A stretch of DNA of 64,000 nucleotides from an uncultured Eubacteriales bacterium (GTDB taxonomy: Bacteria; Bacillota; Clostridia; Oscillospirales; Oscillospiraceae). Made by a program: the position numbers and the translations under genes. Below the pieces are notes generated by a model that saw only the letters and a program-made list of their open reading frames with translations, ran no database searches and was not told the DNA's origin. The DNA lies in NCBI GenBank assembly GCA_900313925.1, contig OMTF01000012.1:44508-108507 (forward strand), written 5' to 3'. How positions within the stretch are numbered: position 1 is the first letter of the stretch; the number at the start of each line of letters is the position of its first letter. Shown here one piece after another: positions 43,504 through 53,088 of this stretch.

Positions 43504-44202
43504 TTGAATGAACTCTGGCGAAAATTTGCAAAGAGAGTAGAAGAATGCCGGAGAAACTTGGAGAACGGTGCGCTGTGCCGCAATTTGTGGCTTCTTGCAT
43601 TCCATGAAATGATAATGGCTCTGGAAACGGAGCGCAAAATCGACGGAAATTTCGGACGGGAGCTTTCAGAGCTGGACGAGGAAACGGATTATCAATTCTT
43701 ATTCTATGACTTTATTCTGGATCTCATCTACGTTCTGGACAGCAGCCGGGACTGCCGGGATCTGCTGAGCGTCTGTGAAACACTCCTGGAAACCTTTGAC
43801 TGGGCGAAAAACGATCCGACGGATATTCTGACCTGCTACAGCGAGTGCCTGGAAAATACGGGATCGGCGGATAAGGCGATCGAATTCTGCCGGCAGTGGT
43901 ACGAAAAATCCAAAGGGGATCAGAGCGCCGGTGCGTCTCTGGTGTATCTGTTTACGCGCGCCAGAAGGTTCAAGGAAGCCGAAAAAGTGGTGGGCGACTT
44001 TATCATGGACGATGAATGCGACTGCTGTGAGGAAAATGAGCACATCTTCTGTGCGGCTTCTTCACTGTACCAGGCAGAAGGAGACCGGGTTCGAATGGAC
44101 TGGGTCAATCGAAAGATTGATGAATACGAGCAGCAGGAGGGAAACTTCGGAGACGGAGGGGATCTTTCTCCGGACGGAGATTCCTATGACGACCCGGATT
44201 AG
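43504..44202 (+). CDS. Hypothetical protein, helical TPR-like
   Basis: 232 aa with a TTG start. Almost entirely alpha-helical, with repeated ~34-residue units typical of degenerate TPRs (for example DILTCYSECLENTGSADKAIEF and SLVYLFTRARRFKEAEKVV). A Cys/Glu cluster DDECDCCEENEH and a strongly acidic tail (GDLSPDGDSYDDPD) are distinctive. Cytoplasmic, likely a protein-interaction scaffold. No family named. The weak ribosome binding site makes the exact start uncertain. Followed by a terminator. Confidence 0.6.
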   Translation: MNELWRKFAKRVEECRRNLENGALCRNLWLLAFHEMIMALETERKIDGNFGRELSELDEETDYQFLFYDFILDLIYVLDSSRDCRDLLSVCETLLETFDWAKNDPTDILTCYSECLENTGSADKAIEFCRQWYEKSKGDQSAGASLVYLFTRARRFKEAEKVVGDFIMDDECDCCEENEHIFCAASSLYQAEGDRVRMDWVNRKIDEYEQQEGNFGDGGDLSPDGDSYDDPD

Positions 44203-44247
44203 GCTGGGAAGTTTGATGGAAGCGTTCGTCCGCTTCGCCTGCGGCGG

Positions 44248-44276
44248 GCTATCCGGTCCGGATAGCGTCCGTTTTT
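44248..44276 (+). terminator. Intrinsic terminator
   Basis: GCTATCCG/CGGATAGC stem with a 3-nt loop, then GTCCGTTTTT. Confidence 0.75.
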
Positions 44277-44492
44277 GCCAAAATAAAATAATTCGAAATT
44301 TTCCCCGAAAGCTCGGCTGGAAGGCCGGCTGGAAGGGTTTTTTCATGCTTTCGGCGGGTGCGGGCGGCTTTTTTCGCCGGCAATTCCCAAAAGAATCAAA
44401 AAAAATTCACAACAAGCGTCTCCGCGTCTGCTATAATAACGAGCGGCATGCGCCGACGGACCGGCGCATCGGGAAATGGAGATACATACACC

Positions 44493-45845
44493 ATGTCAAA
44501 ATATTTTGGAACGGACGGCTTCCGCGGCGAAGCCAATAAAGATCTTACAGCGGACCATGCCTTTCAGATCGGACGGTATCTGGGGTGGCTGTACGGCCAG
44601 AACCGGCGGGCAAGAGTCGTAATCGGAAAAGATACGCGGCGCTCCAGCTACATGTTGGAAACGGCTCTGGCTGCGGGACTGACGGCGTCCGGTGCGGACG
44701 CCTATCTTATGCATGTAACGACGACCCCAAGCGTTTCCTATATTGCCCGTGCGGATGATTTCGACTGCGGCATCATGATTTCGGCAAGCCATAATCCCTA
44801 TTATGACAATGGAATCAAACTGCTTAACGCGCAGGGCGAAAAAATGGAAGAAGACGTACTGGACGGCATCGAGGAATACATTGACGGGCATGAGGCGCTT
44901 CCTCTTGCTCAGCGGGACGGCATCGGAAGAACAGTGGACTATTCCGCGGGACGGAACCGCTATATCGGCTATCTCATTTCGCAGGCGACGCGCTCCTACA
45001 AAGATCACCGCATCGGCCTGGACTGTGCCAATGGCTCCACCTGGCAGATGGCGAAGAGCATTTTTGACGCCCTTGGAGCGGACACGTTTGTAACCGGCAA
45101 CGCACCGGACGGGCTGAATATAAATGTGGACTGCGGCTCCACGCATCTGGGGCATCTGCAGGATTTTGTCGTCCAGAACCACCTGGATGTGGGATTCGCT
45201 TTCGACGGCGACGCGGATCGGTGCCTCGCGGTGGATGAAAAGGGCAACGCCATTACCGGCGACCATATTCTTTATGTGTGCGGAAAATACATGAAGGACG
45301 CCGGGACGCTGGGACACTCCAAGATAGTTACGACAGTCATGAGCAACATGGGTCTGTACAAGGCACTGGACGCAGAAGGCATCGGCTACGAGAAAACCGC
45401 CGTTGGAGACAAATATGTTGCCGAATGCATGCGCAAGAACGATTATTTCCTGGGCGGGGAACAATCCGGACACATTATTTTCGGACGTCTTGCGAACACG
45501 GGCGACGGACTGCTGACGGCGATAAAATTGATGGAAGCCATTACGGAAACGAAGCTGCCGCTTTCCACGCTTGCGGCCCCGGTAACGATCTATCCGCAGG
45601 TTCTGAAAAACGTCGTGGTTACGGATAAGCGCGAAACGCTGGAATGCGAGGAAGTCCGGACAGCGGTTGCTGAGGCGGAGGCAAAGCTTGGCTCCGCCGG
45701 CCGGGTTTTGCTCCGCGCGAGCGGCACGGAGCCGGTACTGCGCGTGATGAGCGAAGCAGAAACGCAGGAGCAGTGCCTGCAGGCGGTTGACTCCATCATT
45801 GACTGCATGCGCCGCTGCGGCCGACTTGTGAGGGTAAAGGAATGA
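44493..45845 (+). CDS. glmM: Phosphoglucosamine mutase
   Basis: 450 aa. Opens MSKYFGTDGFRGEAN, the phosphohexomutase start typical of GlmM. The phosphoserine loop is ISASHNPYYDNGIK (about 98-111), the metal loop DGDADR, the sugar loop GGEQSGHI and the phosphate loop RASGTEPVLRVM. It converts glucosamine-6-phosphate to glucosamine-1-phosphate for peptidoglycan. A TATAAT box lies at 44432. Its stop overlaps the ATG of the next gene by 4 nt, so expression is coupled to a GlmU-like left-handed-helix protein. Confidence 0.95.
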   Translation: MSKYFGTDGFRGEANKDLTADHAFQIGRYLGWLYGQNRRARVVIGKDTRRSSYMLETALAAGLTASGADAYLMHVTTTPSVSYIARADDFDCGIMISASHNPYYDNGIKLLNAQGEKMEEDVLDGIEEYIDGHEALPLAQRDGIGRTVDYSAGRNRYIGYLISQATRSYKDHRIGLDCANGSTWQMAKSIFDALGADTFVTGNAPDGLNINVDCGSTHLGHLQDFVVQNHLDVGFAFDGDADRCLAVDEKGNAITGDHILYVCGKYMKDAGTLGHSKIVTTVMSNMGLYKALDAEGIGYEKTAVGDKYVAECMRKNDYFLGGEQSGHIIFGRLANTGDGLLTAIKLMEAITETKLPLSTLAAPVTIYPQVLKNVVVTDKRETLECEEVRTAVAEAEAKLGSAGRVLLRASGTEPVLRVMSEAETQEQCLQAVDSIIDCMRRCGRLVRVKE

Positions 45846-46516
45846 CAGCGAGTGTTCAGATTTCCGATCTGCTCGATTTGGAGCAGACGCTGGCGGCGCC
45901 CCTGTTTCAGGAAAAACAGTATCCCTGGCAGGTTCTGGAAGAAATTGAGACGTTTATCCGGGGCTTGGGGCCAAGGCTTTCCGCCGATGAATTCATCCAT
46001 CCTCAGCCGGAAGTCTGGGTAGCTAAGGATGCGGAGGTGTTTCCGTCCGCGTACCTGGGAGCGCCATGCATTATCGATCATGGCGCACAGGTGCGGCACT
46101 GCGCGTTTATACGCGGCAGCGCCATCGTCGGAAAGGGCGCAGTCGTGGGAAACTCTGTGGAATTGAAAAATGTTGTGCTTTTCAACAAGGTGGAAACGCC
46201 GCATTATAACTATGTGGGAGATTCTATTCTTGGATTTCACGCGCATATGGGGGCGGGTTCCATTACCTCCAATGTAAAAAGCGATCGAAGCCTGGTAACA
46301 GTCAAAGCGGACCCGGCCATCCCGACCGGGAGAAAGAAATTCGGAGCCGTGCTGGGCGACTATGTGGAAGTCGGCTGCAACAGCGTTCTTAACCCGGGCA
46401 CCGTTATCGGCCGGCACACGACGGTATATCCGGTATCGAGCGTGCGGGGCGTAATTCCGGCGTATGCGATTTTCAAGGACGCCGGGAGAATCGTGCCGAA
46501 AGAGGAAAGCCGATAA
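45842..46516 (+). CDS. GlmU-like left-handed beta-helix protein lacking the nucleotidyltransferase domain
   Basis: 224 aa. Hexapeptide repeats from about residue 65 (AYLGAPCIIDHGAQVRHC, GSAIVGKGAVVGNS, GAGSITSNVK, GCNSVLNPGTVIG) form a left-handed beta helix as in the acetyltransferase half of GlmU; the pyrophosphorylase half is absent. ATGA overlap with glmM argues for a joint role: acetylation of glucosamine-1-phosphate by a stand-alone enzyme is the simplest reading. It would then need a separate uridylyltransferase. Catalytic residues cannot be confirmed by eye. Confidence 0.7.
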   Translation: MTASVQISDLLDLEQTLAAPLFQEKQYPWQVLEEIETFIRGLGPRLSADEFIHPQPEVWVAKDAEVFPSAYLGAPCIIDHGAQVRHCAFIRGSAIVGKGAVVGNSVELKNVVLFNKVETPHYNYVGDSILGFHAHMGAGSITSNVKSDRSLVTVKADPAIPTGRKKFGAVLGDYVEVGCNSVLNPGTVIGRHTTVYPVSSVRGVIPAYAIFKDAGRIVPKEESR

Positions 46517-46538
46517 GAAAAGTCCGAAACGGAAATGA

Positions 46539-46572
46539 AACGCTCTGCTTCAGCGGCAGAGCGTTATTTCTA
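46539..46572. terminator. Bidirectional terminator overlapping a gene end
   Basis: AACGCTCTGC/GCAGAGCGTT, 10 bp. The stop codon of the minus-strand phosphoesterase lies inside the hairpin. Confidence 0.75.
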
Positions 46573-47404
46573 TAATCTCCGGCCGGTTGTGCACCCGGGG
46601 CAGACCGGGACGGACGCACAGCCCGCGGCTGACGACCATGGCCGTTCCCCCTTCCCGGTAGAGCCCGGAAGTATAGTGCGGCAGAAGGCCCTGATTTGGT
46701 GCGAAAAGGCCGTCCGTGCCGTACAGGCGCACCTGTCCGCCGTGCGCATGGCCGCTCAGCACCAGATCAAAGCCGGCCTGCGCATAAAGCGGAAGAAGCT
46801 CCGGCCGGTGCGAAAGCAGAATGGAGTAGCAGCGGGGAACTCGGGACAGCGCGGAAAGACTTCTGCGCATGGCAGCGGCGGATTTCCGGTGGGAAAAGCC
46901 GGCTCCGGAAAAACGGGGATCCAGCGTCCCGGAGATTGCAATTTTATCCCCCTCCCGTTCCAGGAGGGCGGTCTCATTTTCCAGAACGGTTACGCCGCAG
47001 GCGATCATCCGGCTGCGGGCGCGCACATAAGCCCGCGGCATGCGTGCTTCATGATTTCCGGGGATGTAAAAAACGGGCGCAAGGGAAGAAAGCTCTTCCA
47101 TGAGATGCAGGGAGCGGTCGACAGCCGGATGATAGGAATCCAGCAGGTCTCCGGTATAGGCAATGCAGTCCGGGTGGAGCCGCTGGACTTTCCGAAGCAG
47201 GCGGCGGTTGTTTTTGCCGAAAGAGGAACTATGCGTATCCGACAGATGCGCGATCCGGAACCCGTCAAAGCCGACAGGCAGCCGGGAGCTTTGCACGCGA
47301 AGGCGGGTAGTCTGCAGCGCTGTATTTTCAAAACCCAGATACAGAAATCCGGCAGCCGCTCCGACCGTTCCGACCTGCAGAAGGTACGATTTCGCTTTCG
47401 CCAT
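46550..47404 (-). CDS. Membrane-anchored metallophosphoesterase (YkuE/YaeI-like)
   Basis: 284 aa. An N-terminal hydrophobic segment or Tat-like anchor (residues 8-25) precedes a calcineurin-like phosphoesterase domain: IAHLSDTHSSSFG, AYTGDLLDS, IPGNHE, LLSHRPE and SGHAHGGQVR supply the di-metal ligands. It resembles Bacillus YkuE, a cell-wall-associated phosphoesterase, and E. coli YaeI. The start follows AGGAGG. Convergent with the glmM unit. Confidence 0.85.
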   Translation of the reverse strand: MAKAKSYLLQVGTVGAAAGFLYLGFENTALQTTRLRVQSSRLPVGFDGFRIAHLSDTHSSSFGKNNRRLLRKVQRLHPDCIAYTGDLLDSYHPAVDRSLHLMEELSSLAPVFYIPGNHEARMPRAYVRARSRMIACGVTVLENETALLEREGDKIAISGTLDPRFSGAGFSHRKSAAAMRRSLSALSRVPRCYSILLSHRPELLPLYAQAGFDLVLSGHAHGGQVRLYGTDGLFAPNQGLLPHYTSGLYREGGTAMVVSRGLCVRPGLPRVHNRPEIIEITLCR

Positions 47405-47587
47405 GGAAGACTCCTCCTAAAAATCTTTTCTCTATTTTAGTACAGAACCGGGCGGATCGTCTACCGCGGAAGGAAGAACGGATCCAAACCCGCGGCTCCA
47501 TGCGGAAAAAAGAGCGGGTTCCAAAAAGAAGTGGAAATTTTCTGCAATTTTCGTGCAGGTTTTTCTCTGCGTACGGCTTTCGATCCA

Positions 47588-47617
47588 TTGACAGCGTCTC
47601 CTTCTGTCTGCTATATT
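47588..47617 (+). promoter_or_regulatory. Promoter of the pyrimidine operon
   Basis: TTGACA, 18 nt, TATATT; the predicted start near 47624 gives a leader of about 160 nt before pyrC. The rest of the 47405-47587 gap holds only the phosphoesterase upstream region. Confidence 0.8.
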
Positions 47618-47623
47618 CTATGC

Positions 47624-47731
47624 GGTTCTTTAAGGCGGTGCGGGACACCGACAAGAGGGAAACTGGATAAAAAGGCGCGCACTGCGCGCCGATTCACGGC
47701 GCCTTGCAGAACGCAGAGGCGTCCTTTTTTT
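47624..47731 (+). promoter_or_regulatory. pyr leader attenuator, PyrR-like
   Basis: The leader begins TTCTTTAA, then a hairpin CGGTG/CACCG, AAGAGGGAAACTGGATA and a GC-rich segment, as in PyrR-bound anti-antiterminators of Bacillus pyr leaders (which start UUCUUUAA and end GGAUA). An intrinsic terminator follows at 47698-47731: GGCGCCTTGC pairs with GCAGAGGCGTCC (two bulges), then T7. Upstream AAAAAGGCGC could form the antiterminator. UMP-dependent termination is inferred; no pyrR gene is in the window. Confidence 0.65.
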
Positions 47732-47782
47732 AGAACCGTTCGTAAAAGCAGGAAACACAGGCAGAGAAAGGGGAAAAGACTG

Positions 47783-49000
47783 ATGAGCGTGCGGGCGAAT
47801 ATCCAGACTCTGGCAGGATGGCCGGAATTGTATTCCTATGTGAAATCGCAGCTATCCGATCCGGACGGCGGGCTTACCGCTTTCAATACAGAGGAATTTG
47901 CAGTTTTTCCCGGCTTCTGTGATGTACATGTACATCTCAGAGAGCCGGGTTTTTCATATAAGGAAACCGTTGCAACCGGATCGTACGCCGGCGCGCACGG
48001 CGGATATACGGATCTCTGCGCTATGCCCAACCTGGATCCGGTCCCGGACAGCCTGACAAACCTTGCCTATGAGCAGGAGATTATCCGCAGAGACTCCGTG
48101 GTTCATGTCCATCCTTATGGAGCGGTAACGGTCGGACAGCAGGGCGAAACGCTGGCGGAACTGGAATCTCTGGCACCGGCAGTTGTCGCTTTTTCGGATG
48201 ACGGTCACGGCATTGCCAGGGAAGAGATTATGCGCCGCGCCATGGAGGTGGTTGCCGGAACCGGAAAAATTCTGGCTGACCATTGCGAGGATCTGTCATT
48301 GACGAACGGGGGCGTTATACAGGAGGGCGTATTTGCGCGGGAGCACGGCCTGAGGGGAATTTCCAAGGAAAGTGAATGGAAAGCCGTTGCGCGCGACCTG
48401 CAGCTGGCGCGGGAAACGGGGTGCCGCTTCCATGTCTGTCATGTTTCCTGCAAAGAGAGCGTCGAGCAGATTCGTGCGGCAAAAGCGGAAGGTGTGGATG
48501 TGACCTGCGAAACAGCGCCGCACTATCTTCTCCTGGATACGGAGGATCTGCAGGACGACGGCGCATTCAAGATGAATCCGCCGCTGCGGACGAAAGAGGA
48601 TCGGCGTGCCCTTCTGGAAGGACTGAAAGACGGCACAATTGATATGATCGCGACGGATCACGCCCCCCACAGTGCGGAAGAGAAGTCCAAAGGGCTGCGG
48701 GATTCCGCTTTCGGGATTACCGGGCTGGAAACGGCGTTCTCCGTATTGTATACCCGGCTGGTGGAGGAAAAGATACTTACGCTTCCGCAACTGATTGATC
48801 GGATGGCGATCCGGCCGCGGGAACGGTTCGGGCTGTCCCTGGGAAAATCCTTTACGATCTGGAACCTCCGGGCCGAGCGGACGATTGATCCGGAAAGCTT
48901 CTTCTCCCTGGGCCATTGCACGCCGTTTGCAGGCTGGAAAGTGCATGGGCGCTGCTGTCTTACAGTCTGCGACGGCCGGATTATGTACCGGCACGCCTGA
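47783..49000 (+). CDS. pyrC: Dihydroorotase
   Basis: 405 aa. Zinc-binding HVHLREPG (the first two His ligands), HPYGAVT, DHCEDL, HVCHVSC and the ATDHAPHS loop with catalytic Asp. Forms dihydroorotate from carbamoyl aspartate. It is the class I enzyme common in Firmicutes, with a shorter N-terminal sheet than most and no obvious carbamylated-Lys block that I could place with confidence (the family often uses one). First gene of pyrC-K-D-F-E-B-I. Start after GGGGAAAAG. Confidence 0.9.
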   Translation: MSVRANIQTLAGWPELYSYVKSQLSDPDGGLTAFNTEEFAVFPGFCDVHVHLREPGFSYKETVATGSYAGAHGGYTDLCAMPNLDPVPDSLTNLAYEQEIIRRDSVVHVHPYGAVTVGQQGETLAELESLAPAVVAFSDDGHGIAREEIMRRAMEVVAGTGKILADHCEDLSLTNGGVIQEGVFAREHGLRGISKESEWKAVARDLQLARETGCRFHVCHVSCKESVEQIRAAKAEGVDVTCETAPHYLLLDTEDLQDDGAFKMNPPLRTKEDRRALLEGLKDGTIDMIATDHAPHSAEEKSKGLRDSAFGITGLETAFSVLYTRLVEEKILTLPQLIDRMAIRPRERFGLSLGKSFTIWNLRAERTIDPESFFSLGHCTPFAGWKVHGRCCLTVCDGRIMYRHA

Positions 49001-49169
49001 AACGAAATTCCTCCCGCAGTGCCCGAACTGTGCGAAAGCGGGCAACGCGCCGTGCTTCCCGCAGAATCCTCCATATAAAATTCGTGCAACTGCCCGTTAC
49101 TTATGATATAGTACCTTTAAATTGCAGGACACGGCCGCTGCTCGTACGGCGGAAAAAGGAGGAAACGGG

Positions 49170-49898
49170 ATGCAGGAGGGAATCTTCACCATTGCAGAAA
49201 ACCATGCCCTTACCGGAAGCATCATGCGCATGAAACTGCTTGGTGACACGGAGGCGATACAGCGTCCGGGACAGTTTGTCAATATTCGTCTGCCGGATCG
49301 ATATCTGCGCCGCCCGCTTTCCGTCTGCGACGTGGACAGCATGTCCTTCAGCGTCATTTACAAGACGGTCGGCGAAGGCACCTATTATATGAGTACGCTG
49401 CAGAAAGGCCTGCGGCTGGATATCCTGACCGGGCTCGGCAACGGGTTCAATCTGGATCGTGCCGGACGCAATCCGCTTCTGATCGGCGGCGGAACCGGCG
49501 TAGCACCTTTGTATTATCTGGCGAAAGCCCTGCACCGGCGCCCGGCGCATGTTACGGCGCTGCTGGGATTTCAGAATGCGGATCAGGCGATTCTCATCAA
49601 GGAATTTGAGCAGCTGTGCGACCATGTCATTGTCACAACGGAAGACGGGAGCCTCGGACGCAGGGGCGTGGTCACCGATGTCATTCCGGAAGAATACAGT
49701 TTCTTCTATACCTGCGGTCCGGAAGCCATGATGGAGGACGTCTACGGAAAGACCGACACTGACGGCGAATTCAGCTTTGAAGCCCGCATGGGATGCGGTT
49801 TCGGTGTCTGCATGGGCTGCACAAAGCGGACGCTTCTGGGCTATAAGCGCATCTGCCGGGACGGTCCGGTCCTGGAGAAGGGAGAGCTTATATGGTAA
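49170..49898 (+). CDS. pyrK: Dihydroorotate dehydrogenase electron-transfer subunit
   Basis: 242 aa FNR-like protein. FAD-binding RRPLSVCD, NAD site GGGTGVAPLYYLA, and the C-terminal [2Fe-2S] Cys motif RMGCGFGVCMGC plus a later Cys. Passes electrons from PyrD flavin to NAD+. AAGGAGG upstream; its stop overlaps pyrD by 7 nt, as usual for this heterotetramer. The 169-nt gap after pyrC may hold an internal promoter (TATGATATAG near 49103). Confidence 0.95.
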   Translation: MQEGIFTIAENHALTGSIMRMKLLGDTEAIQRPGQFVNIRLPDRYLRRPLSVCDVDSMSFSVIYKTVGEGTYYMSTLQKGLRLDILTGLGNGFNLDRAGRNPLLIGGGTGVAPLYYLAKALHRRPAHVTALLGFQNADQAILIKEFEQLCDHVIVTTEDGSLGRRGVVTDVIPEEYSFFYTCGPEAMMEDVYGKTDTDGEFSFEARMGCGFGVCMGCTKRTLLGYKRICRDGPVLEKGELIW

Positions 49899-50809
49899 AT
49901 ACTAAGATCGACCTCTGCGGCATTCCTATTGACAACCCCATTATTGCCGCATCCGGAACTTTCGGCTACGGCTATGAATTTGCGGAACTCTATGATATAA
50001 ACCGGCTGGGGACCTTTTCCTTCAAGGGAACAACCCGGGAACCCCGCATCGGTAACATGCCGCCCCGGATCGCGGAGGCCTCCGCGGCGATTCTCAATTC
50101 CATCGGTCTGCAGAATCCCGGAATCGATGCCGTAATCAAGGAGGAGCTGCCGAAAATGCGGGCCGTTTTCCGCAAGCCGGTCATGGCCAATGTGTGCGGA
50201 TTTTCCATTGCGGATTACCGATACCTCTGCGAGCGCCTGGATAAGTGCCCGGAAGTCGGATGGCTGGAAGTCAACATCAGCTGCCCGAATGTACATGGCG
50301 GCGGGATGGCGTTCGGCACGGATCCCCGTACGGCGGCAGCGGTGACGAAGACCGTGAAGACGGTTACGCACAAGCCGGTTATTATGAAACTCAGCCCCAA
50401 TGTAACGGACATTGTGGAAATTGCCCGGACCTGCGAGGATGCGGGAGCAGACGGAATCAGCCTGATAAATACCATTCTTGCGATGCGGATCGACGTAAAA
50501 ACCCGGCGGCCGGTTCTGAGCAACGGAACCGGGGGAATGTCCGGCGACGCGGTTTTCCCCATTGCACTGCGCATGGTCTATGAGGTTGCCCATGCGGTCC
50601 ACATTCCGGTGATCGGCATCGGCGGCGTCAACAGCCCCGAGCGGGTCCTGGAAATGATGCTGGCGGGAGCTACGGCCGTCGAAGTCGGAACGGCCTCCCT
50701 GATTAACCCTTACGCCTGCTGGGACATCGTGCTGGGTCTTCCGGAGACCATGAGGAAGTATGGCATAGAAGATATTCGGGACATCATCGGAGGTGCGCCC
50801 CTTGCCTAA
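49892..50809 (+). CDS. pyrD: Dihydroorotate dehydrogenase, NAD-dependent class 1B
   Basis: 305 aa FMN TIM barrel. ASGTFGYG at the start, ILNSIGLQNPG, NISCPNVHGGG (catalytic region; class 1 enzymes use Cys as base), MKLSPNVTDI and the phosphate loop GIGGV. Oxidises dihydroorotate to orotate with PyrK. Overlaps pyrK upstream and pyrF downstream. Confidence 0.95.
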   Translation: MVNTKIDLCGIPIDNPIIAASGTFGYGYEFAELYDINRLGTFSFKGTTREPRIGNMPPRIAEASAAILNSIGLQNPGIDAVIKEELPKMRAVFRKPVMANVCGFSIADYRYLCERLDKCPEVGWLEVNISCPNVHGGGMAFGTDPRTAAAVTKTVKTVTHKPVIMKLSPNVTDIVEIARTCEDAGADGISLINTILAMRIDVKTRRPVLSNGTGGMSGDAVFPIALRMVYEVAHAVHIPVIGIGGVNSPERVLEMMLAGATAVEVGTASLINPYACWDIVLGLPETMRKYGIEDIRDIIGGAPLA

Positions 50810-51515
50810 AGATGTAATTGTTGCCTGCGACTTTCCAACGGCGGAGGAAACGCTTCGTTTCCTCGACCGTTTTGATGGTCGCAGGCCTTTTGTAAAAATC
50901 GGAATGGAACTGTTCTACGCAGCCGGACCGGAAATCGTAAAGGAGCTCAGGCGCAGGCAGCACCGGATTTTTCTGGATCTGAAGCTTCATGATATTCCCA
51001 ATACGGTGGGACGCACGGTGCGCGTTCTGGCGGATCTGGGCGTGGAGATGATGAATGTGCACGCCTTGGGCACGGTCCGCATGATGCGGGCAGCGCGGGA
51101 GGCGCTGGATACAGGGGGCGGCCCGCGGCCGCTTTTGATTGCGGTGACCCAGCTGACATCCATCACCCAGGAGGAAATGGAAGCAGAGCTTCTGATTTCC
51201 GCTCCGATTGAAGAGGTCGTGAAGACCTACGCGCGAAACGCCCGCGATGCGGGGCTTGACGGAGTCGTCTGCTCACCGAGGGAGGCTGCCGGGGTTCATG
51301 CCGTTTGCGGTGCGGATTTTCTGACTGTAACGCCCGGCATCCGCTTTGCGGACAGCGAAGCCGGAGATCAGCGGCGGATTATGACGCCGGCGCAGGCTCG
51401 CCGGGAAGGTTCCGACTATATTGTAGTCGGACGGCCCATTACCGGAGCTTCGGACCCGGCGGAAGCTTATACGCGCTGCTGTCGGGAATTTTTGGGAGAA
51501 GGAAGAGAGATATGA
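50802..51515 (+). CDS. pyrF: Orotidine 5'-phosphate decarboxylase
   Basis: 237 aa. The TTG at 50802 is chosen because GGAGG lies 8 nt upstream and VIVACDF then sits at the family N-terminus; a GTG at 50793 is the alternative. The active site DLKLHDIPNT carries the Asp-Lys-Asp network, with FVKIGMEL before it and TPGIR and VVGRPIT near the end. Last step to UMP. Overlaps pyrD by 8 nt and pyrE by 4 nt. Confidence 0.95.
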   Translation: MPKDVIVACDFPTAEETLRFLDRFDGRRPFVKIGMELFYAAGPEIVKELRRRQHRIFLDLKLHDIPNTVGRTVRVLADLGVEMMNVHALGTVRMMRAAREALDTGGGPRPLLIAVTQLTSITQEEMEAELLISAPIEEVVKTYARNARDAGLDGVVCSPREAAGVHAVCGADFLTVTPGIRFADSEAGDQRRIMTPAQARREGSDYIVVGRPITGASDPAEAYTRCCREFLGEGREI

Positions 51516-52147
51516 CCGAAAACCTTGTGCTTGCCCGCCGGATCGCGGGTGATCTTCTGAAAATACAGGCGGTTTTTCTGCGCCCCAAGGACCCCTTTAC
51601 CTGGGCGAGCGGGATTCAGAGCCCTATCTACTGCGATAACCGCCTTACCCTCACCGCGCCGGCGGTGCGCACCGATGTGGAACAGGGGCTTGCCGAACTT
51701 ATCCGGAAAAACTATCCGGAAGCGCAGCTTCTCATGGGAACGTCCACAGCCGGAATCGCGCACGCGGCCATTACTGCGCATCTCCTGAATCTTCCCATGG
51801 GTTATGTTCGCTCCGGCGCCAAGGATCATGGTCGAAAAAACCGGATTGAGGGTAGTCTCCATCCGGGGGAGAAGACGGTCGTTGTGGAGGATCTGATTTC
51901 CACCGGCGGCAGTGCCCTGGACACCGTGGAAGCCCTGCGGGAAGCCGGCGCCGACGTACGGGGCATCGTATGCATTTTCACATACGGCATGCGCCGCGGC
52001 GTGCAGCGTCTGGAGGAAGCACAGACGCCCTGGGTGAGCCTGACGGATTTCGATACCGTTGTACAGGTCGCGGAAGAGCAGGGCTATATTCAGCCGGAGG
52101 ATCGGGAAATTCTTCAGGCCTTCCGGCAGCAGGTACTGGACCGATAG
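51512..52147 (+). CDS. pyrE: Orotate phosphoribosyltransferase
   Basis: 211 aa. [15 protein letters not shown] substrate hood, [29 protein letters not shown] flexible loop with catalytic Lys, and the PRPP motif [13 protein letters not shown]. Joins orotate and PRPP to OMP. ATGA overlap with pyrF gives translational coupling. Confidence 0.95.
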   Translation: MTENLVLARRIAGDLLKIQAVFLRPKDPFTWASGIQSPIYCDNRLTLTAPAVRTDVEQGLAELIRKNYPEAQLLMGTSTAGIAHAAITAHLLNLPMGYVRSGAKDHGRKNRIEGSLHPGEKTVVVEDLISTGGSALDTVEALREAGADVRGIVCIFTYGMRRGVQRLEEAQTPWVSLTDFDTVVQVAEEQGYIQPEDREILQAFRQQVLDR

Positions 52148-52161
52148 AAAAAGGAGGCTCC

Positions 52162-53088
52162 ATGGTACGCAGCGTTATCAATATTTTGGATCTTTCCGTG
52201 GAAGAAATACAGGACCTGATTCAAACCGCCTGTGACATTATTGACCATCCGAGAGATTACGATCAGCTCTGCCGGGGAAAAAAGCTGGCAACGCTGTTCT
52301 ATGAACCCTCCACCCGGACCCGCCTCAGCTTTGAGGCAGCCATGTACGAACTGGGGGGCAATGTTCTGGGATTTTCCTCCGGGCAGAACTCCTCCGCCTC
52401 CAAGGGGGAGAGCGTTGCGGACACGGCCCGTACGGTCAGCTGCTACGCGGATATCATCGCCATGCGGCATCCCAAGGAGGGCGCTCCGTATGTTGCAAGC
52501 CTGCATTCTACGGTTCCGGTCATCAACGCCGGCGACGGCGGGCACAATCATCCGACCCAGACGCTGGCGGATCTGCTGACGATCTACCGGGAGAAGGGAA
52601 GCTTCAACAACCTGACGGTCGGGTTCTGCGGCGACTTGAAATTCGGCCGGACTGTCCACTCGCTGATCGCCGCGCTCAGCAGGCAGGCGGGGCTGCGCGT
52701 CGTTCTTATTTCCCCGGTGGAACTGAAACTTCCGAGCTATGTGAAAAAGGATATCCTCAAGGCGCAGAATATTCCCTACGAACAGACAACGGACCTGCAG
52801 GCAGCCCTTCCGGAGCTGGACATTCTCTATATGACCCGTGTGCAGAGAGAGCGCTTTTTTAACGAGGAAGACTACCTGCGGCTCAAGGACAGCTACATTC
52901 TTACGCCGGGAAAACTGAAAAACGCCCGCCCGGACCTCTGCATCATGCATCCGCTGCCCCGTGTCAATGAGATCAGCGTCGCGATTGACTCCGATCCCCG
53001 CGCCTGCTATTTCAAGCAGGTTCTGAACGGAAAATACATGCGCATGGCCCTGATACTGAAACTTCTGCGGGAGGCAGGAACCCTATGA
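52162..53088 (+). CDS. pyrB: Aspartate carbamoyltransferase catalytic subunit
   Basis: 308 aa. Carbamoyl-phosphate loop [13 protein letters not shown], the 80s loop [39 protein letters not shown] and HPLPRVNEI. First committed pyrimidine step. AAGGAGG before ATG. It is of the type that assembles with PyrI, whose gene follows with ATGA overlap, so the enzyme is expected to be CTP/ATP-regulated. Confidence 0.95.
   Translation: MVRSVINILDLSVEEIQDLIQTACDIIDHPRDYDQLCRGKKLATLFYEPSTRTRLSFEAAMYELGGNVLGFSSGQNSSASKGESVADTARTVSCYADIIAMRHPKEGAPYVASLHSTVPVINAGDGGHNHPTQTLADLLTIYREKGSFNNLTVGFCGDLKFGRTVHSLIAALSRQAGLRVVLISPVELKLPSYVKKDILKAQNIPYEQTTDLQAALPELDILYMTRVQRERFFNEEDYLRLKDSYILTPGKLKNARPDLCIMHPLPRVNEISVAIDSDPRACYFKQVLNGKYMRMALILKLLREAGTL

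Noticed and set aside
50793..50801. GTG at 50793 as pyrF start
   Set aside because: It overlaps the Shine-Dalgarno GGAGG itself; TTG at 50802 has proper spacing and gives the family N-terminus.
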